A DNA stretch of 64,000 nt from Fredinandcohnia onubensis (lineage in GTDB: Bacteria; Bacillota; Bacilli; Bacillales; Bacillaceae_L): positions 98,443 to 162,442 of the forward strand of contig NZ_NSEB01000015.1 in assembly GCF_002734215.1 (NCBI RefSeq), read 5' to 3'. This document shows positions 1 to 9,026 of the stretch, in pieces. The notes below the pieces were generated by a model that did no database searches, was not told where the DNA came from, and saw only the letters and a program-made list of their open reading frames with translations. Positions within the stretch are counted from its first letter, which is position 1; every line of letters begins with the position of its first letter. Position numbers and translations under genes: made by a program.

Positions 1-10
1 TTAGACAACT

Positions 11-72
11 AAAGGCATCTTTATTTTCAAAGCGTCCATATAAGACGTTTTAGATAAAGATGCCTTTTTTTA
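11..72 (+). terminator. Rho-independent terminator of an upstream gene
   Basis: A 14-bp stem (bases 11-24 with 54-67) encloses a long loop and is followed by a run of T. It presumably ends a gene left of the window; nothing in the window reads into it. Confidence 0.75.
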
Positions 73-171
73 TTTGATTTTTATCTTGGCGGAGAGGGAA
101 ATGCTTTATAGATATTCAAAATTAAACTCATTTAAATGAACAAAGAAAACACAAACGAAAGGATGATTAAC

Positions 172-723
172 ATGAGTGAAATCGTAGTTTTATCAGGAAG
201 TCCGTCTGAGAGTTCTAGAACGGATTTAGTCCTACAGTATGTTGGGAAAAAGCTGAAACAAGAGGGTTTCTCGGTCACACATGTATCTGTTAGAGATATT
301 CCATTTGAGGACGTTTTTAATCTGAGGTTTGATAGTCCTGCACTTAAGGAACTGACTTTACTCCTTCAAGGGGCTGATGGAGTAATTGTCGGGTCGCCTG
401 TATACAAGGCAGCCTACACCGGGGTTTTAAAAGCAGTCCTAGATTTGCTTCCCCAAGATGTGTTGGCGCAGAAAACAGTCTTACCAATCATGACAGGTGG
501 AAGCCCAGCCCACTTACTTGCAATCGAGTTCAGCCTCAAACCATTATTGGCTGCATTAAAGGGGCAAAGCCAACAAGGAGTGTACTTCCAAGATTGCCAA
601 ATCGATAAAACAAAAGTAGTCAACCCAATAACAGATGAAAATGTGTTAGCTAGATTGAAAAAAGAGCTTTATTACTTTACCGAAACGGTTAATAAGAAAA
701 AAGATTTTGCCTTAAAAAACTAA
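172..723 (+). CDS. NADPH-dependent FMN reductase (SsuE-like)
   Basis: Small flavodoxin-fold reductase that supplies reduced FMN to a two-component monooxygenase. The protein opens with the phosphate-binding loop VLSGSPSESSRTD, and GVIVGSPVYKAAYTGVLK is the second FMN contact typical of SsuE/MsuE enzymes. I chose ATG 172 over an in-frame ATG at 136 because an AAAGGA ribosome site sits about 8 bases before it; this gives 183 aa, close to the 191 aa of E. coli SsuE. The flavin monooxygenase gene follows after 20 bases, so the two are very probably one operon and partners. The exact substrate system (sulfonate, sulfide or other) cannot be told from the reductase. Confidence 0.85.
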   Translation: MSEIVVLSGSPSESSRTDLVLQYVGKKLKQEGFSVTHVSVRDIPFEDVFNLRFDSPALKELTLLLQGADGVIVGSPVYKAAYTGVLKAVLDLLPQDVLAQKTVLPIMTGGSPAHLLAIEFSLKPLLAALKGQSQQGVYFQDCQIDKTKVVNPITDENVLARLKKELYYFTETVNKKKDFALKN

Positions 724-743
724 CGGAAGAGGAGCTATTTAAA

Positions 744-2129
744 ATGACTAAGAAAAGAATTTATTTAAATGCGTTTGATATGAATTGTGTGGGACATCAA
801 TCCCCAGGCCTATGGACGCATCCGGAGGATCAATCTCATCGTTATAAAGACAGCGAGTATTGGATTGAACTTGCAAAGCTTTTAGAAAAGGGTAGATTCG
901 ATGCTATATTTCTAGCAGACGTACTAGGGCCATACGATGTGTATCAAGGTTCTAGAGATGCTGCAATCCGACAAGGTACACAAACGCCTGTTAACGACCC
1001 ATCCCTTGTTGTACCGTTAATGTCAGCGGTGACGAAGCATTTAGGATTTGGGGTGACTGCATCTGTTACCCATGAGCATCCATATACATTTGCTCGCAGG
1101 ATGTCGACTCTGGATCATATTACAAAAGGGCGTGTAGGCTGGAATATTGTAACTTCATATTTAAAAAGTGCCGCTGTGAATATGGGGTTGGAAGATCAAA
1201 TTAAACACGATGAGCGCTATGATATTGCCAATGAATACTTAGAAGTTTGCTATAAATTATGGGAAGGAAGTTGGGAGGATGATGCCGTTTTACTAGACAA
1301 ACAGAATCGAATTTTCGCAGATCCAAGTAAAGTTCACGACATCAACCATGAAGGTAAGTATTATAAGGTTCCAGGTGCTCACCTTTGTGAGCCGTCACCA
1401 CAAAGAACACCAGTACTTTACCAAGCCGGAACTTCTAGTAAGGGGCGCGCTTTTGCTGGTAAACATGCAGAATTAATCTTCATCGGTGCACCTACTAAAA
1501 ATGCAGCAAAGCATTCTGTCCAGAAACTGCGAGAAGAAGCAAAAAAGGCTGGCAGAGCACCTGAGGAATTAAAAATACTTGCTTGTATTACGCCAATCGT
1601 TGGTCGAACAGAAGAAGAAGCGCAAGAAAAATACAATGAATATCAAAAACACGTAAGCTATGAAGGAGCATTAGCACTTTTGGGTGGCTGGACTGGAATC
1701 GATTTTTCAGAATATGGTCCAGATGAAAATCTTAAGTATGTTAAAAACGACGCGATTCAATCGACAGTTGAGAACTTTACAAAAATTGATTCAGATAAAA
1801 ATTGGACGATTGATGAGATCAAAAAATATACTGGAATTGGCGGCCTAGGTCCTGTTACTGTTGGAAGCCCAGAACAGGTAGCAAATGATTTAGAAAGCTG
1901 GGTGGAAGATACCGGAGTAGATGGGTTTAACATTGCTTACGCGATTACACCTGGAACATTTAAAGATTTTATAGAACTTGTTGTACCGGTATTACAAGAA
2001 AGGGGTCTAGTACGAAAAGAATACGAAGGTGACACACTTAGAGACAGCCTATTTGGTCAAGGGAGCCAGTTGCCTGCCCATCATCCTGGAAAGCAATACT
2101 CCAAGACTCCAGCACTAGCAGTAAAATAA
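744..2129 (+). CDS. FMN-dependent monooxygenase, NtaA/SnaA/DmoA family
   Basis: Bacterial-luciferase-like flavin monooxygenase of 461 aa, the usual length for the NtaA/SnaA/SoxA(DszA)/DmoA group, whose members oxidise nitrilotriacetate, dimethyl sulfide or dibenzothiophene sulfone, and B. subtilis CmoJ (YtnJ). Seen: the N-terminal KKRIYLNAFDMNCVGHQSPG, the DHITKGRVGWNIVTSY segment and the C-terminal IAYAITPGTFKDF that mark this family. An AGAGGAG site precedes ATG 744. It would use FMNH2 from the reductase encoded just upstream. The family is certain. The substrate is not, and sulfur scavenging is the most likely role because the S-metabolism homologues are commonest in Bacillaceae. Confidence 0.85.
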   Translation: MTKKRIYLNAFDMNCVGHQSPGLWTHPEDQSHRYKDSEYWIELAKLLEKGRFDAIFLADVLGPYDVYQGSRDAAIRQGTQTPVNDPSLVVPLMSAVTKHLGFGVTASVTHEHPYTFARRMSTLDHITKGRVGWNIVTSYLKSAAVNMGLEDQIKHDERYDIANEYLEVCYKLWEGSWEDDAVLLDKQNRIFADPSKVHDINHEGKYYKVPGAHLCEPSPQRTPVLYQAGTSSKGRAFAGKHAELIFIGAPTKNAAKHSVQKLREEAKKAGRAPEELKILACITPIVGRTEEEAQEKYNEYQKHVSYEGALALLGGWTGIDFSEYGPDENLKYVKNDAIQSTVENFTKIDSDKNWTIDEIKKYTGIGGLGPVTVGSPEQVANDLESWVEDTGVDGFNIAYAITPGTFKDFIELVVPVLQERGLVRKEYEGDTLRDSLFGQGSQLPAHHPGKQYSKTPALAVK

Positions 2130-2149
2130 GCTGTAAAAAATAGTACCAG

Positions 2150-2186
2150 TTAAGTCTTCGAAACGCTTCGGAGGCTTTTCTATTTG
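2150..2186 (+). terminator. Weak terminator after the monooxygenase
   Basis: An 8-bp stem with G-T pairs (TCTTCGAA and TTCGGAGG) is followed by CTTTTCTATTT. It may separate the reductase/monooxygenase pair from the hydrolase gene. Confidence 0.5.
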
Positions 2187-2268
2187 GCATTTTTTGATTC
2201 ACGATATAAAAGGAATTTAGATCTGAATAGATGAATATAGTGTTTAAAAGCTTAATATAGGAGGAGTT

Positions 2269-3093
2269 ATGATGAGTACTAATGAGGGGAAATATATTGA
2301 AGTCGATCCGGGGGTCGAATTGTTTGTACAAGATGTTGGCGAAGGGGAACCTATTGTTTTCGTTCCAGGTTTTACTTTCACGACAGAGGTTTTTATTAAG
2401 CAAGTTCAGTATTTTTCAAAAACAAATCGGGTAATCGTAATAGACCCAAGGAGCCATGGAAGATCAACGATAACTCCTCATGGAAATGATTATGTCACAC
2501 ATGGTTCTGATTTGGCTTCCGTTCTGCAAGCATTAGATGTGAAAAATGCAACTCTAGTAGGCTGGTCGTTTGGTTGTTTTACAGTTTGGGAATATTTGAA
2601 GCAAAATGGCTCAGAACACATTAGATCTTTAATACTTGTGGATATGCCGCCTAAATCTTTATCGGTAAATGATGAAGATTGGGTTGAAGGCAAGCTAGAT
2701 GATATTGCAGCAATCTATAACGGTTACTTACGAAATACAACAGGACATCGAGAGTTCATAACCAGTTATATCACCCAAGTAATGGTGCAGAGAGAACTTG
2801 AGATAGAAGAGCTAACCTGGTTAGTAGAGCAATCTTTGAAAACACCATATTACATCGCAGGTAATTTATTTGCTTCAGGTATGTTTTCAGATTATCGAGA
2901 GGAAGCCAAACAAGCTAGTAAAGCCGTTCCTACCTTAACGGTTGTCGCAGAGCACTGGGCGGATATTGCCATAAAGTATACAGAACAATTAACACCAGAA
3001 TCTCAAGTGAAGATTCTAGGTGGCCACATGATGTTTTGGGAGCATGGTGAAAAGTTTAATGCGATTGTTAAAGATTTTCTACATGAAAAATAA
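2269..3093 (+). CDS. Alpha/beta hydrolase
   Basis: Alpha/beta-hydrolase-fold protein of 274 aa. The nucleophile elbow GWSFG is visible near residue 100, the HGRS oxyanion region near residue 64, and the catalytic His lies in GGHMMFWEH near the C-terminus. The family includes esterases, haloperoxidases and C-C bond hydrolases. AGGAGG precedes the ATGATG pair, and either ATG (2269 or 2272) could start. It lies 140 bases after the monooxygenase and may act on its products, but a weak hairpin separates them, so co-transcription is uncertain. The substrate is unknown. Confidence 0.8.
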   Translation: MMSTNEGKYIEVDPGVELFVQDVGEGEPIVFVPGFTFTTEVFIKQVQYFSKTNRVIVIDPRSHGRSTITPHGNDYVTHGSDLASVLQALDVKNATLVGWSFGCFTVWEYLKQNGSEHIRSLILVDMPPKSLSVNDEDWVEGKLDDIAAIYNGYLRNTTGHREFITSYITQVMVQRELEIEELTWLVEQSLKTPYYIAGNLFASGMFSDYREEAKQASKAVPTLTVVAEHWADIAIKYTEQLTPESQVKILGGHMMFWEHGEKFNAIVKDFLHEK

Positions 3094-3137
3094 GAATCTG
3101 ACAATGGAACACAATCTAAAAGTTAGCATTTAAATCG

Positions 3138-3164
3138 AAAGAGAGCCCTTGAGCTCTCTTTTTT
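3138..3164 (+). terminator. Terminator after the hydrolase
   Basis: AGAGAGC and GCTCTCT pair around a 6-base loop, followed directly by a T-run. Confidence 0.75.
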
Positions 3165-3193
3165 TGGGACGGAGGGACAGGTCCATTGTCCCA
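3165..3193. repeat. 29-bp GGGACAGGTCCC palindromic repeat, copy 1
   Basis: Imperfect palindrome from TGGGAC to GTCCCA with ACAGGTCC at its centre. It belongs to a dispersed family found about a dozen times in this window. This copy directly abuts the T-run of the preceding terminator. Confidence 0.85.
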
Positions 3194-3596
3194 AACTTAA
3201 AAGAATCCATCTATGGACACAGGATTTGTCTAATGCGTCCTAAGAAGTATCAGTAACCACATATATTTTACACCAAGTAGTAAATAGCTCAAATAACATC
3301 CTATCCTGCATTTTCTAATGCTTCTGATGCACAAATGTTTCTAATGGTACAATATAATATCAAAGAACCACTTTGCTTCAACTCGAACAAATGCGAATGC
3401 TTGGGGTGCTACCCTGTTATGCAAAAAATATAGCATTAAAGAACTGGGGTTATGTAAAGACTAAGCGAATATATTGGGCTGCGTCCTTTTTTGGTAGTAT
3501 AATGAAAAAGTGCCGAAAATGTGTCAAAATGCACACAAGATAACTTGTACATGTGTTATTCTAACTATATATATAACTGTTGGAGGTTTTTAGAAA
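3194..3596. other. Non-coding stretch before the CysJ-like gene
   Basis: No supported gene. One open frame without a ribosome site (about 3355-3540) runs through the middle and may be a relic. The gene at 3597 is preceded by TTGGAGG at 3580-3586. I see no riboswitch here, although neighbouring sulfur-related genes in Bacillaceae often have one. Confidence 0.5.
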
Positions 3597-4769
3597 ATGC
3601 AACGAACTATAGATAACGAAAAAGATCCGAAAAAGCCTGTTCCTACAACATTTTCAAGAACAAATCCATTTCAAGCAAAAGTTCTTAAGAACATCAACTT
3701 AAATGGGGAAGGTTCTAGCAAGGAAACTAGACATATTGAACTATCATTAGAAGGTTCAGGATTCTCTTATATTCCTGGTGATACACTCGGAATTGCTCCC
3801 TCAAATGATCCAGAATTAGTCGCAACCCTTCTTGAGGAAATGAAGTGGGATGCAGATGAGGTTGTAACAGTTGGTCGTAAAGGCGAAACAATGCCGCTCA
3901 AAGAAGCATTGATAACGTATTTAGACATCACATTACTTACAAAGAAAATATTACAAGGGGCGGCAGCATTCACAGATAATGAAGATCTGCAAAAACTTGT
4001 GGAAGATACAGCAGCCATAAAAGAATATTGCGATGGACGGGACTTACTTGATATGCTACGTGACTTTGGCCCGTGGAAGGCTTCTGCCCAAGATATCGTT
4101 GCATTATTAAGACAAATGGTACCTAGACTTTATTCCATTGCGAGTAGTCTATCGGCACATCCAGACGAAGTTCATTTAACAATCGGTGCAGTGCGTTATA
4201 CTGCGCACGGTCGTGAACGCAAAGGTGTTTGCTCTGTTCAATGTGCGGAACGAGTTCAGGAAGGCGATACACTTCCAGTCTTTGTTCAAATCAATAAACA
4301 CTTCCATTTACCAGAAGAATTAGATAAAGATATTATCATGGTTGGTCCTGGAACAGGGATTGCGCCATTCCGTTCATTTATCGAAGAGCTTGCTGTAAAT
4401 AAGGCAACAGGTCGTTCTTGGTTGTTCTTTGGAGATCAGCATAAAGCGACTGACTACTTGTATCAAGACGAATTGGAAAAATACCAACAAGACGGAATCT
4501 TGACAAAAATCGATGTTGCTTTCTCACGTGACTCTACTCAAAAAGTATATGTACAGCATAAAATGCTTGAGCATGGCAAAGAATTATTTGAATGGATTAA
4601 CAACGGTGCTTATTTCTATGTTTGTGGAGATAAAGAACATATGGCAAAAGATGTGAATGAAGCCCTTCTCACAATCATTGAAAAAGAAGGCAGCGTGGAC
4701 CGAGAAGCTGCAGAAGCATACCTAAAAGAAATGAAAACACAAGGTCGTTACCTACGCGACGTATATTAA
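3597..4769 (+). CDS. CysJ-like FAD/NADPH reductase without flavodoxin domain
   Basis: This is the FAD- and NADPH-binding half of sulfite reductase flavoprotein alpha (CysJ). The FAD motif RLYSIASS, the NADPH motif GPGTGIAPFRSF, CGDKEHMAKDV and the terminal GRYLRDVY are all present. Length is 390 aa against about 600 for CysJ: the flavodoxin (FMN) domain is missing, and the first 20 residues (MQRTIDNEKDPKKPVP) look like the interdomain linker. No cysI hemoprotein gene is adjacent. ATG 3597 has a good TTGGAGG site, so the short form is probably a real gene and not a misread start. It may use a separate flavodoxin or ferredoxin as acceptor. Confidence 0.8.
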   Translation: MQRTIDNEKDPKKPVPTTFSRTNPFQAKVLKNINLNGEGSSKETRHIELSLEGSGFSYIPGDTLGIAPSNDPELVATLLEEMKWDADEVVTVGRKGETMPLKEALITYLDITLLTKKILQGAAAFTDNEDLQKLVEDTAAIKEYCDGRDLLDMLRDFGPWKASAQDIVALLRQMVPRLYSIASSLSAHPDEVHLTIGAVRYTAHGRERKGVCSVQCAERVQEGDTLPVFVQINKHFHLPEELDKDIIMVGPGTGIAPFRSFIEELAVNKATGRSWLFFGDQHKATDYLYQDELEKYQQDGILTKIDVAFSRDSTQKVYVQHKMLEHGKELFEWINNGAYFYVCGDKEHMAKDVNEALLTIIEKEGSVDREAAEAYLKEMKTQGRYLRDVY

Positions 4770-4785
4770 TTATCAAGTTTACAAA

Positions 4786-4815
4786 ACCCTTCGCACTTGG
4801 CGAGGGGTTTTTTCA
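4786..4815 (+). terminator. Terminator after the CysJ-like gene
   Basis: AACCCTTCGC pairs with GCGAGGGGTT (one G-T) and is followed by six T. Confidence 0.85.
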
Positions 4816-5240
4816 CGGTTTGTGCTGTTTCCAGTTCTTCGACAATAAAAAATATTTTTTGACAAAATATTTACTTTAGGAAGGAAATGGGTTCGGTTTG
4901 GCGAATATATAAAAATAGATTTGAGAGGAGGTATGTTATGCAAACAGATAAAGAATATTTATAAGTCATTTTGCTGTACGTAACCATTTTTTAAGAATTT
5001 TTCTTTTGCCTCAATCGAATTCCACTACATGGATTTAGCCCACCACTTCATAACAATTTGCCCAAAAACTACTCTAAATTGAACTGACGATCCCACATGC
5101 TCTAATTTCCGAAAATATACAAATCTATCAAATGAGGTGCATTTTTTATTTTTTGGTGTCCGGTTTTATGCATGTTAAGAATATTGTGACGTGGTATGCT
5201 TTAATGTGTTTATAAAAAGTGAATAGGAAGGAAGATCATT
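4816..5240. other. Non-coding stretch
   Basis: No supported gene. A strong ribosome site (AGAGGAGG, 4924-4931) precedes a reading frame of only eight codons (4938-4964), which may be a gene remnant or chance. Confidence 0.5.
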
Positions 5241-5927
5241 TTGGCTAACCCATCTAAAAATGTTGTATCTTTCTCAAAAGGTGTGAATGAAGAGTTAATG
5301 GAGGTTGCTGAGGATATACTCATTTTCTCCTTTGAAAACTACGATAAAATAATTCTTCCAGAAGCAGAACGATTTTTCGATCAATTTCCTTTTACCGAGG
5401 GAGAAAGAGAATACTTTTATCCATATTATTATTGGTGGAAGGTCTTTTGTTCACGTGGTTTTTTACCTGAACACAAAACCATTTACCAGATGTTTTTGCA
5501 TAAGAATAGAAGAAAGTTTAGGAAAAAACCCCTGTTAGAAAGTACGTTACTAAAGTGGCAATATGTAATTCCTAGTTTCTTTTATATTGAAGAAATGATA
5601 TCAGATGGTTTATACCACTTATTTGATATTTTTGATTACCGCGAAAATAAAATAGTAGTTGTATCCCAGGAAGGGTTTAAACAACCAGACAGTAATGACG
5701 TTCTTGCAGGTATCGTTCTCCCCTTAGCAAATGGCGGATATTTTTCGCTATTTGATTTTTTTGTTATTCCCGATAAAATAAGAGCCCCCATAATCTCAAA
5801 ACTCATAAGCTTTTACCAAAGTGATATTACCATTACAACCGGAGAATTCTTCTCTAGACATTATCCCGACATGTTAAAAATAACGTTTGACCATTTAATC
5901 GATAACAATATTAGGATAAATCAGTAA
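5241..5927 (+). CDS. Hypothetical protein, 228 aa
   Basis: I do not recognise this protein. Start is TTG 5241 behind a GGAAGGAAG site. It is rich in aromatic residues (for example FYPYYYWWKVF near residue 58), has no signal peptide, no clear membrane segment and no obvious nucleotide-binding motif, and looks like a soluble alpha/beta protein. The last 60 residues (SDITITTGEFFSRHYPDML) resemble the body of long SEC-C-motif hypothetical proteins of Bacillus, but no Cys-rich SEC-C tail is present, so this may be a shortened relative. It stands alone between two non-coding stretches. Confidence 0.7.
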   Translation: MANPSKNVVSFSKGVNEELMEVAEDILIFSFENYDKIILPEAERFFDQFPFTEGEREYFYPYYYWWKVFCSRGFLPEHKTIYQMFLHKNRRKFRKKPLLESTLLKWQYVIPSFFYIEEMISDGLYHLFDIFDYRENKIVVVSQEGFKQPDSNDVLAGIVLPLANGGYFSLFDFFVIPDKIRAPIISKLISFYQSDITITTGEFFSRHYPDMLKITFDHLIDNNIRINQ

Positions 5928-6061
5928 AAATCCTAGATTATTTAAATTTGCCGACTGAAGAAAGTCAATTGGGCAAGTTCTACTTTTCTGCGCGAAAATA
6001 CGGGCTACTCTAAAAAAATTTCCATCGATTTGAACATTTATATATAAGGAGATGTTAGAAA

Positions 6062-6673
6062 ATGACGAAAGAAAAGAAAGTGAAAGTAAGAAAACCGTTT
6101 TACAAAAAGGTTTGGGTCTGGATTTTGGTTGTGATTATAATCGGTGCGATTGCTAGTGGGGGCGGAGAGGAAGGGACGGAACAAGCCTCTACTACACCTA
6201 AAAAAGAAAAGTCTATCGAAAAAGATGAAGTTAAAGAGGAGGTAGTAGTAGAAATAGAGGAACCCGAAGAAGAGGTACAGACAGTTGGTATCGGACAACC
6301 TTTAATGGTTGGTGATGTTGTGTTTACTGTGACCGGTACAAGTACAGCTACAAATATTGGTGGTGAGTACGGAAAAAATTCTTCAGGAGAGTTTTTTATT
6401 TTGGATGTAGTTGTAAAAAATGAAGGAAAAGAAGCGATCACAACAGATTCCTCATTTTTTAAGTTAATGTCTGGGGATATCACATACGAAGCGGATTCAG
6501 AAGCGGGAATCTGGGCGAACGAAGACAATAATTTCTTCCTGCAAGATGTGAACCCCGGCATTGAGAACAAAGGAAAAGTGGTTTTTGATATCCCAGCAGG
6601 TACTTCAAATCTTGTCCTACAAGTACAAACCGGTTTCTGGGGAACAGAGACCGGAGAAATCACCCTGCAATAA
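6062..6673 (+). CDS. DUF4352 membrane-anchored extracellular protein
   Basis: A basic N-terminus (KEKKVKVRKPFYKK) leads into one membrane segment at about residues 15-35 (VWVWILVVIIIGAIAS). There follows an acidic Ser/Thr/Glu-rich linker (about 36-78) and a C-terminal domain of about 120 aa with a telokin/immunoglobulin-like pattern (IGQPLMVGDVVFTVTGTS, then FFILDVVVKNEGKE and IWANEDNNFF). This matches DUF4352 proteins, which are common and mostly uncharacterised surface proteins of Firmicutes. The start has an AAGGAGATG site. Function is unknown. Confidence 0.8.
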   Translation: MTKEKKVKVRKPFYKKVWVWILVVIIIGAIASGGGEEGTEQASTTPKKEKSIEKDEVKEEVVVEIEEPEEEVQTVGIGQPLMVGDVVFTVTGTSTATNIGGEYGKNSSGEFFILDVVVKNEGKEAITTDSSFFKLMSGDITYEADSEAGIWANEDNNFFLQDVNPGIENKGKVVFDIPAGTSNLVLQVQTGFWGTETGEITLQ

Positions 6674-6696
6674 GGGGCATAAAGCTCGTTTTGCAA

Positions 6697-6732
6697 AGAA
6701 GGCCTTCCATTTATGTGGAGGTCCTTTTTTTT
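6697..6732 (+). terminator. Terminator after the DUF4352 gene
   Basis: GGCCTTCCA pairs with TGGAGGTCC and is followed by eight T. Confidence 0.8.
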
Positions 6733-6770
6733 ATACAAAAGTTCTGATTTCACAAAATCTGGGATATGCC

Positions 6771-6799
6771 TGGGACAAGGGACCTGTCCCTGCGACCCA
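6771..6799. repeat. 29-bp GGGACAGGTCCC repeat, copy 2
   Basis: TGGGACAAGGGACCTGTCCC then TGCGACCCA; it lies in the opposite orientation to copy 1. Confidence 0.85.
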
Positions 6800-6871
6800 T
6801 TTTTTATTGTGGTGTTACATAGTTGGTGTTAAAATATGGTTAAGTAACATTGGTAATTGGAGGAAAATCCT

Positions 6872-7435
6872 ATGGAGTTTGTTGAACCTATAAAAAAGGT
6901 TGCTGATATTAAGGTTATGAAGGAAGTATTGAGTCAACATTCGCAGCGGGATTTGTTGTTCTTTGTCTTTGGGATCAACACCGGGATGAGGGTTAGTGAA
7001 TTGCTTTCTTTAAAAGTCAGTGATATCTGGGATGGGGAGGATATAAAGGAATTTGTTTCGATAGAAGGTTCTTCCACAGATGAAATAACTGATTTCTATC
7101 TTAACCTTAGTGTGAAAACAGAATTAAGGAAGTATTTAAACCAAGTTGATTTGGAGGAGAGTGATTATTTATTTAAATCAAAAAAGCATGATAAGCCGAT
7201 TACTCGTCAGCAAGCATATCGAATTATTAATCACGCGGCAAAAGAAGTTGGGATTCCAGGGAAAATCGGTACCCACACTTTAAGAAAAACCTTTGGGTAT
7301 CATGCATATCGTAAGGGGATAGCCGTTTCCATCCTATCAAAAATTTATCGCCACCAATCCTCTGCAGAAACGTTACATTATATCGGTATTGATAAAAATG
7401 AAAAATATATTATAAAAGTGGATGTTAATCTATAA
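6872..7435 (+). CDS. Minimal tyrosine recombinase (integrase), copy A
   Basis: Catalytic domain of a tyrosine recombinase without the N-terminal core-binding domain, 187 aa, like small stand-alone integrases such as YoeC of B. subtilis. All expected residues are visible: Arg40 (NTGMRVSELL), Lys102 (LFKSKK), His135 and Arg138 (THTLRKTFGYH), His161 and Tyr170 (LHYIGI). ATG 6872 is the start; the upstream TTG lies inside the ribosome site TTGGAGGA. A paralogue of identical length is at 52235-52798. No att sites, phage genes or transposon ends are evident next to it, so its target is unknown. Confidence 0.85.
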   Translation: MEFVEPIKKVADIKVMKEVLSQHSQRDLLFFVFGINTGMRVSELLSLKVSDIWDGEDIKEFVSIEGSSTDEITDFYLNLSVKTELRKYLNQVDLEESDYLFKSKKHDKPITRQQAYRIINHAAKEVGIPGKIGTHTLRKTFGYHAYRKGIAVSILSKIYRHQSSAETLHYIGIDKNEKYIIKVDVNL

Positions 7436-7535
7436 TCCAAAATTTTATATGAACCGTCATTTTTGTAAATCAAGAGATATCAATTATTTTAGTTTTTCAG
7501 GTTAACCCAAATCTAATAGAAAGGAATGATCTAAA

Positions 7536-9026
7536 TTGCATGTTTTAGTTTCTAAACTCGTAGAAGTTTTGTATGCGGTTCTCCCTATTACAGCCATCGT
7601 CTTGATACTAAACTTTACGTTGGTTCACTTAGATATGACACTAATAACTCGCTTTATCATTGGAGCGATTTTAATCATTATTGGATTGTCTATCTTTTTA
7701 TTTGGAGTCGATCTAGGAATTACGCCAATTGGCCAGTCGATGGGAGCAAGTATTACAAAATCTAATAAAATATGGATTGTGGTGATAGCTGGATTAGCGC
7801 TAGGGTTTTTCATCTCAATTGCTGAACCTGATTTACATATCCTCGCCGGACAGGTTGATCTTGTTACATCCGGATTAATTTCTAAGAGCAGTCTTGTTGT
7901 GATCGTTTCAATTGGAATTGGTGCTTTAATTGCGGTTGGTCTTGCAAGAATTGTTTACAACTTTCCTTTATATAAATTGTTATCCATCTTGTATTTACTC
8001 ATCTTTGTACTCGCCATATTCACTTCACCAGAATTTTTAGCCATATCATTTGACGCTTCAGGAGCAACGACTGGTGCATTGACCGTTCCGTTTATTTTAG
8101 CTCTTGCCTTAGGGGTTTCTACGCTAAAAAAGGATAGTAAAGCGTCTGAAAAAGATAGCTTTGGACTGGTAGCCGTTGCTTCTACAGGTGCGATTATCTC
8201 TGTCATGATCATGAACATCATTGCTAAAACGGATAAAATATCAGGAAGTTTGGAAGACTCTGAGGTTTCAAGCTCTATTATTGGACCTTTCTTGCATAAA
8301 TTTCCAATCATAGCGTTTGAAATCATTATTGCGTTACTACCTATCTTACTTCTTTTTCTTATCTTTCAAAAAATCTCGTTTAAGAAGTCTAAGAAAGCAG
8401 TTCGGAAAATTTTAATGGGGCTCTTATTCACATTTATCGGACTTGTCCTGTTTTTAGTTGGAGTAAATGCCGGATTTATGGATGTCGGTACTGCAGTTGG
8501 GTACAGTATTGCATCTTTAGACAGTAAAGCATATCTTGTTATTGTAGCTTTTATCTTGGGGCTTGTAACAATATTGGCAGAACCTGCTGTTCACGTGTTG
8601 ACACATCAAATAGAAGATGTTACAAGTGGGTATGTACCGAGAAAGACGGTTATGTTTTCTTTATCCATAGGAGTTGGTATTGCGGTCGCGTTGTCGATAC
8701 TGAGGATATTAATTCCCGAATTACAGTTATGGCATTATCTTCTACCTGGGTATATGATTGCTATAGCGATGACTTATTTCGTACCGAAATTATTCGTTGG
8801 GATTGCATTTGATTCAGGCGGTGTTGCCTCTGGTCCAATGACAGCCACTTTTATCTTGGCGTTTATTCAAGGTGCAGCAGAGGCAATTGAAGGTGCCAAT
8901 GTCCTAATAGATGGATTTGGAATGATTGCGATGGTAGCGTTAACACCATTAATTGCTTTACAGGTGTTAGGATTTGTATTTAAATTAAAATCAAAAAAAG
9001 GAGGACTGGAGAAGAATGTTGGGTAA
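7536..9026 (+). CDS. DUF1538 integral membrane protein (putative transporter)
   Basis: A 496-aa membrane protein made of two homologous halves of about 240 aa, each with about six hydrophobic helices. Both halves carry the same signature: FGVDLGITPIGQSMG then SIAEPDLHILAGQ in the first, and VGVNAGFMDVGTAVG then LAEPAVHVLTHQ in the second; each also has a Gly/Ala-rich FDASGATTGALTVPF or FDSGGVASGPMTATF motif. This is the DUF1538 family, whose substrate is not established. The start is TTG 7536 with AAAGGA ten bases before. Its 3' end overlaps a tandem PII-like gene by 11 bases, which suggests that the transporter is gated by that protein. Confidence 0.85.
   Translation: MHVLVSKLVEVLYAVLPITAIVLILNFTLVHLDMTLITRFIIGAILIIIGLSIFLFGVDLGITPIGQSMGASITKSNKIWIVVIAGLALGFFISIAEPDLHILAGQVDLVTSGLISKSSLVVIVSIGIGALIAVGLARIVYNFPLYKLLSILYLLIFVLAIFTSPEFLAISFDASGATTGALTVPFILALALGVSTLKKDSKASEKDSFGLVAVASTGAIISVMIMNIIAKTDKISGSLEDSEVSSSIIGPFLHKFPIIAFEIIIALLPILLLFLIFQKISFKKSKKAVRKILMGLLFTFIGLVLFLVGVNAGFMDVGTAVGYSIASLDSKAYLVIVAFILGLVTILAEPAVHVLTHQIEDVTSGYVPRKTVMFSLSIGVGIAVALSILRILIPELQLWHYLLPGYMIAIAMTYFVPKLFVGIAFDSGGVASGPMTATFILAFIQGAAEAIEGANVLIDGFGMIAMVALTPLIALQVLGFVFKLKSKKGGLEKNVG

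Noticed and set aside
3355..3540. Open frame of about 60 codons ending in CRKCVKMHTR
   Set aside because: No ribosome site and no plausible start; may be the tail of a decayed gene but I cannot identify a parent.
4938..4964. Eight-codon frame behind a strong AGAGGAGG site
   Set aside because: Too short to support; no downstream gene that it could control as a leader peptide (277 bases to the next start).
6100..6753. Minus-strand frame of 217 codons opposite the DUF4352 gene
   Set aside because: Shadow of the plus-strand gene: Ser/Thr/Pro-rich translation, no ribosome site, and the plus strand encodes a clear domain.
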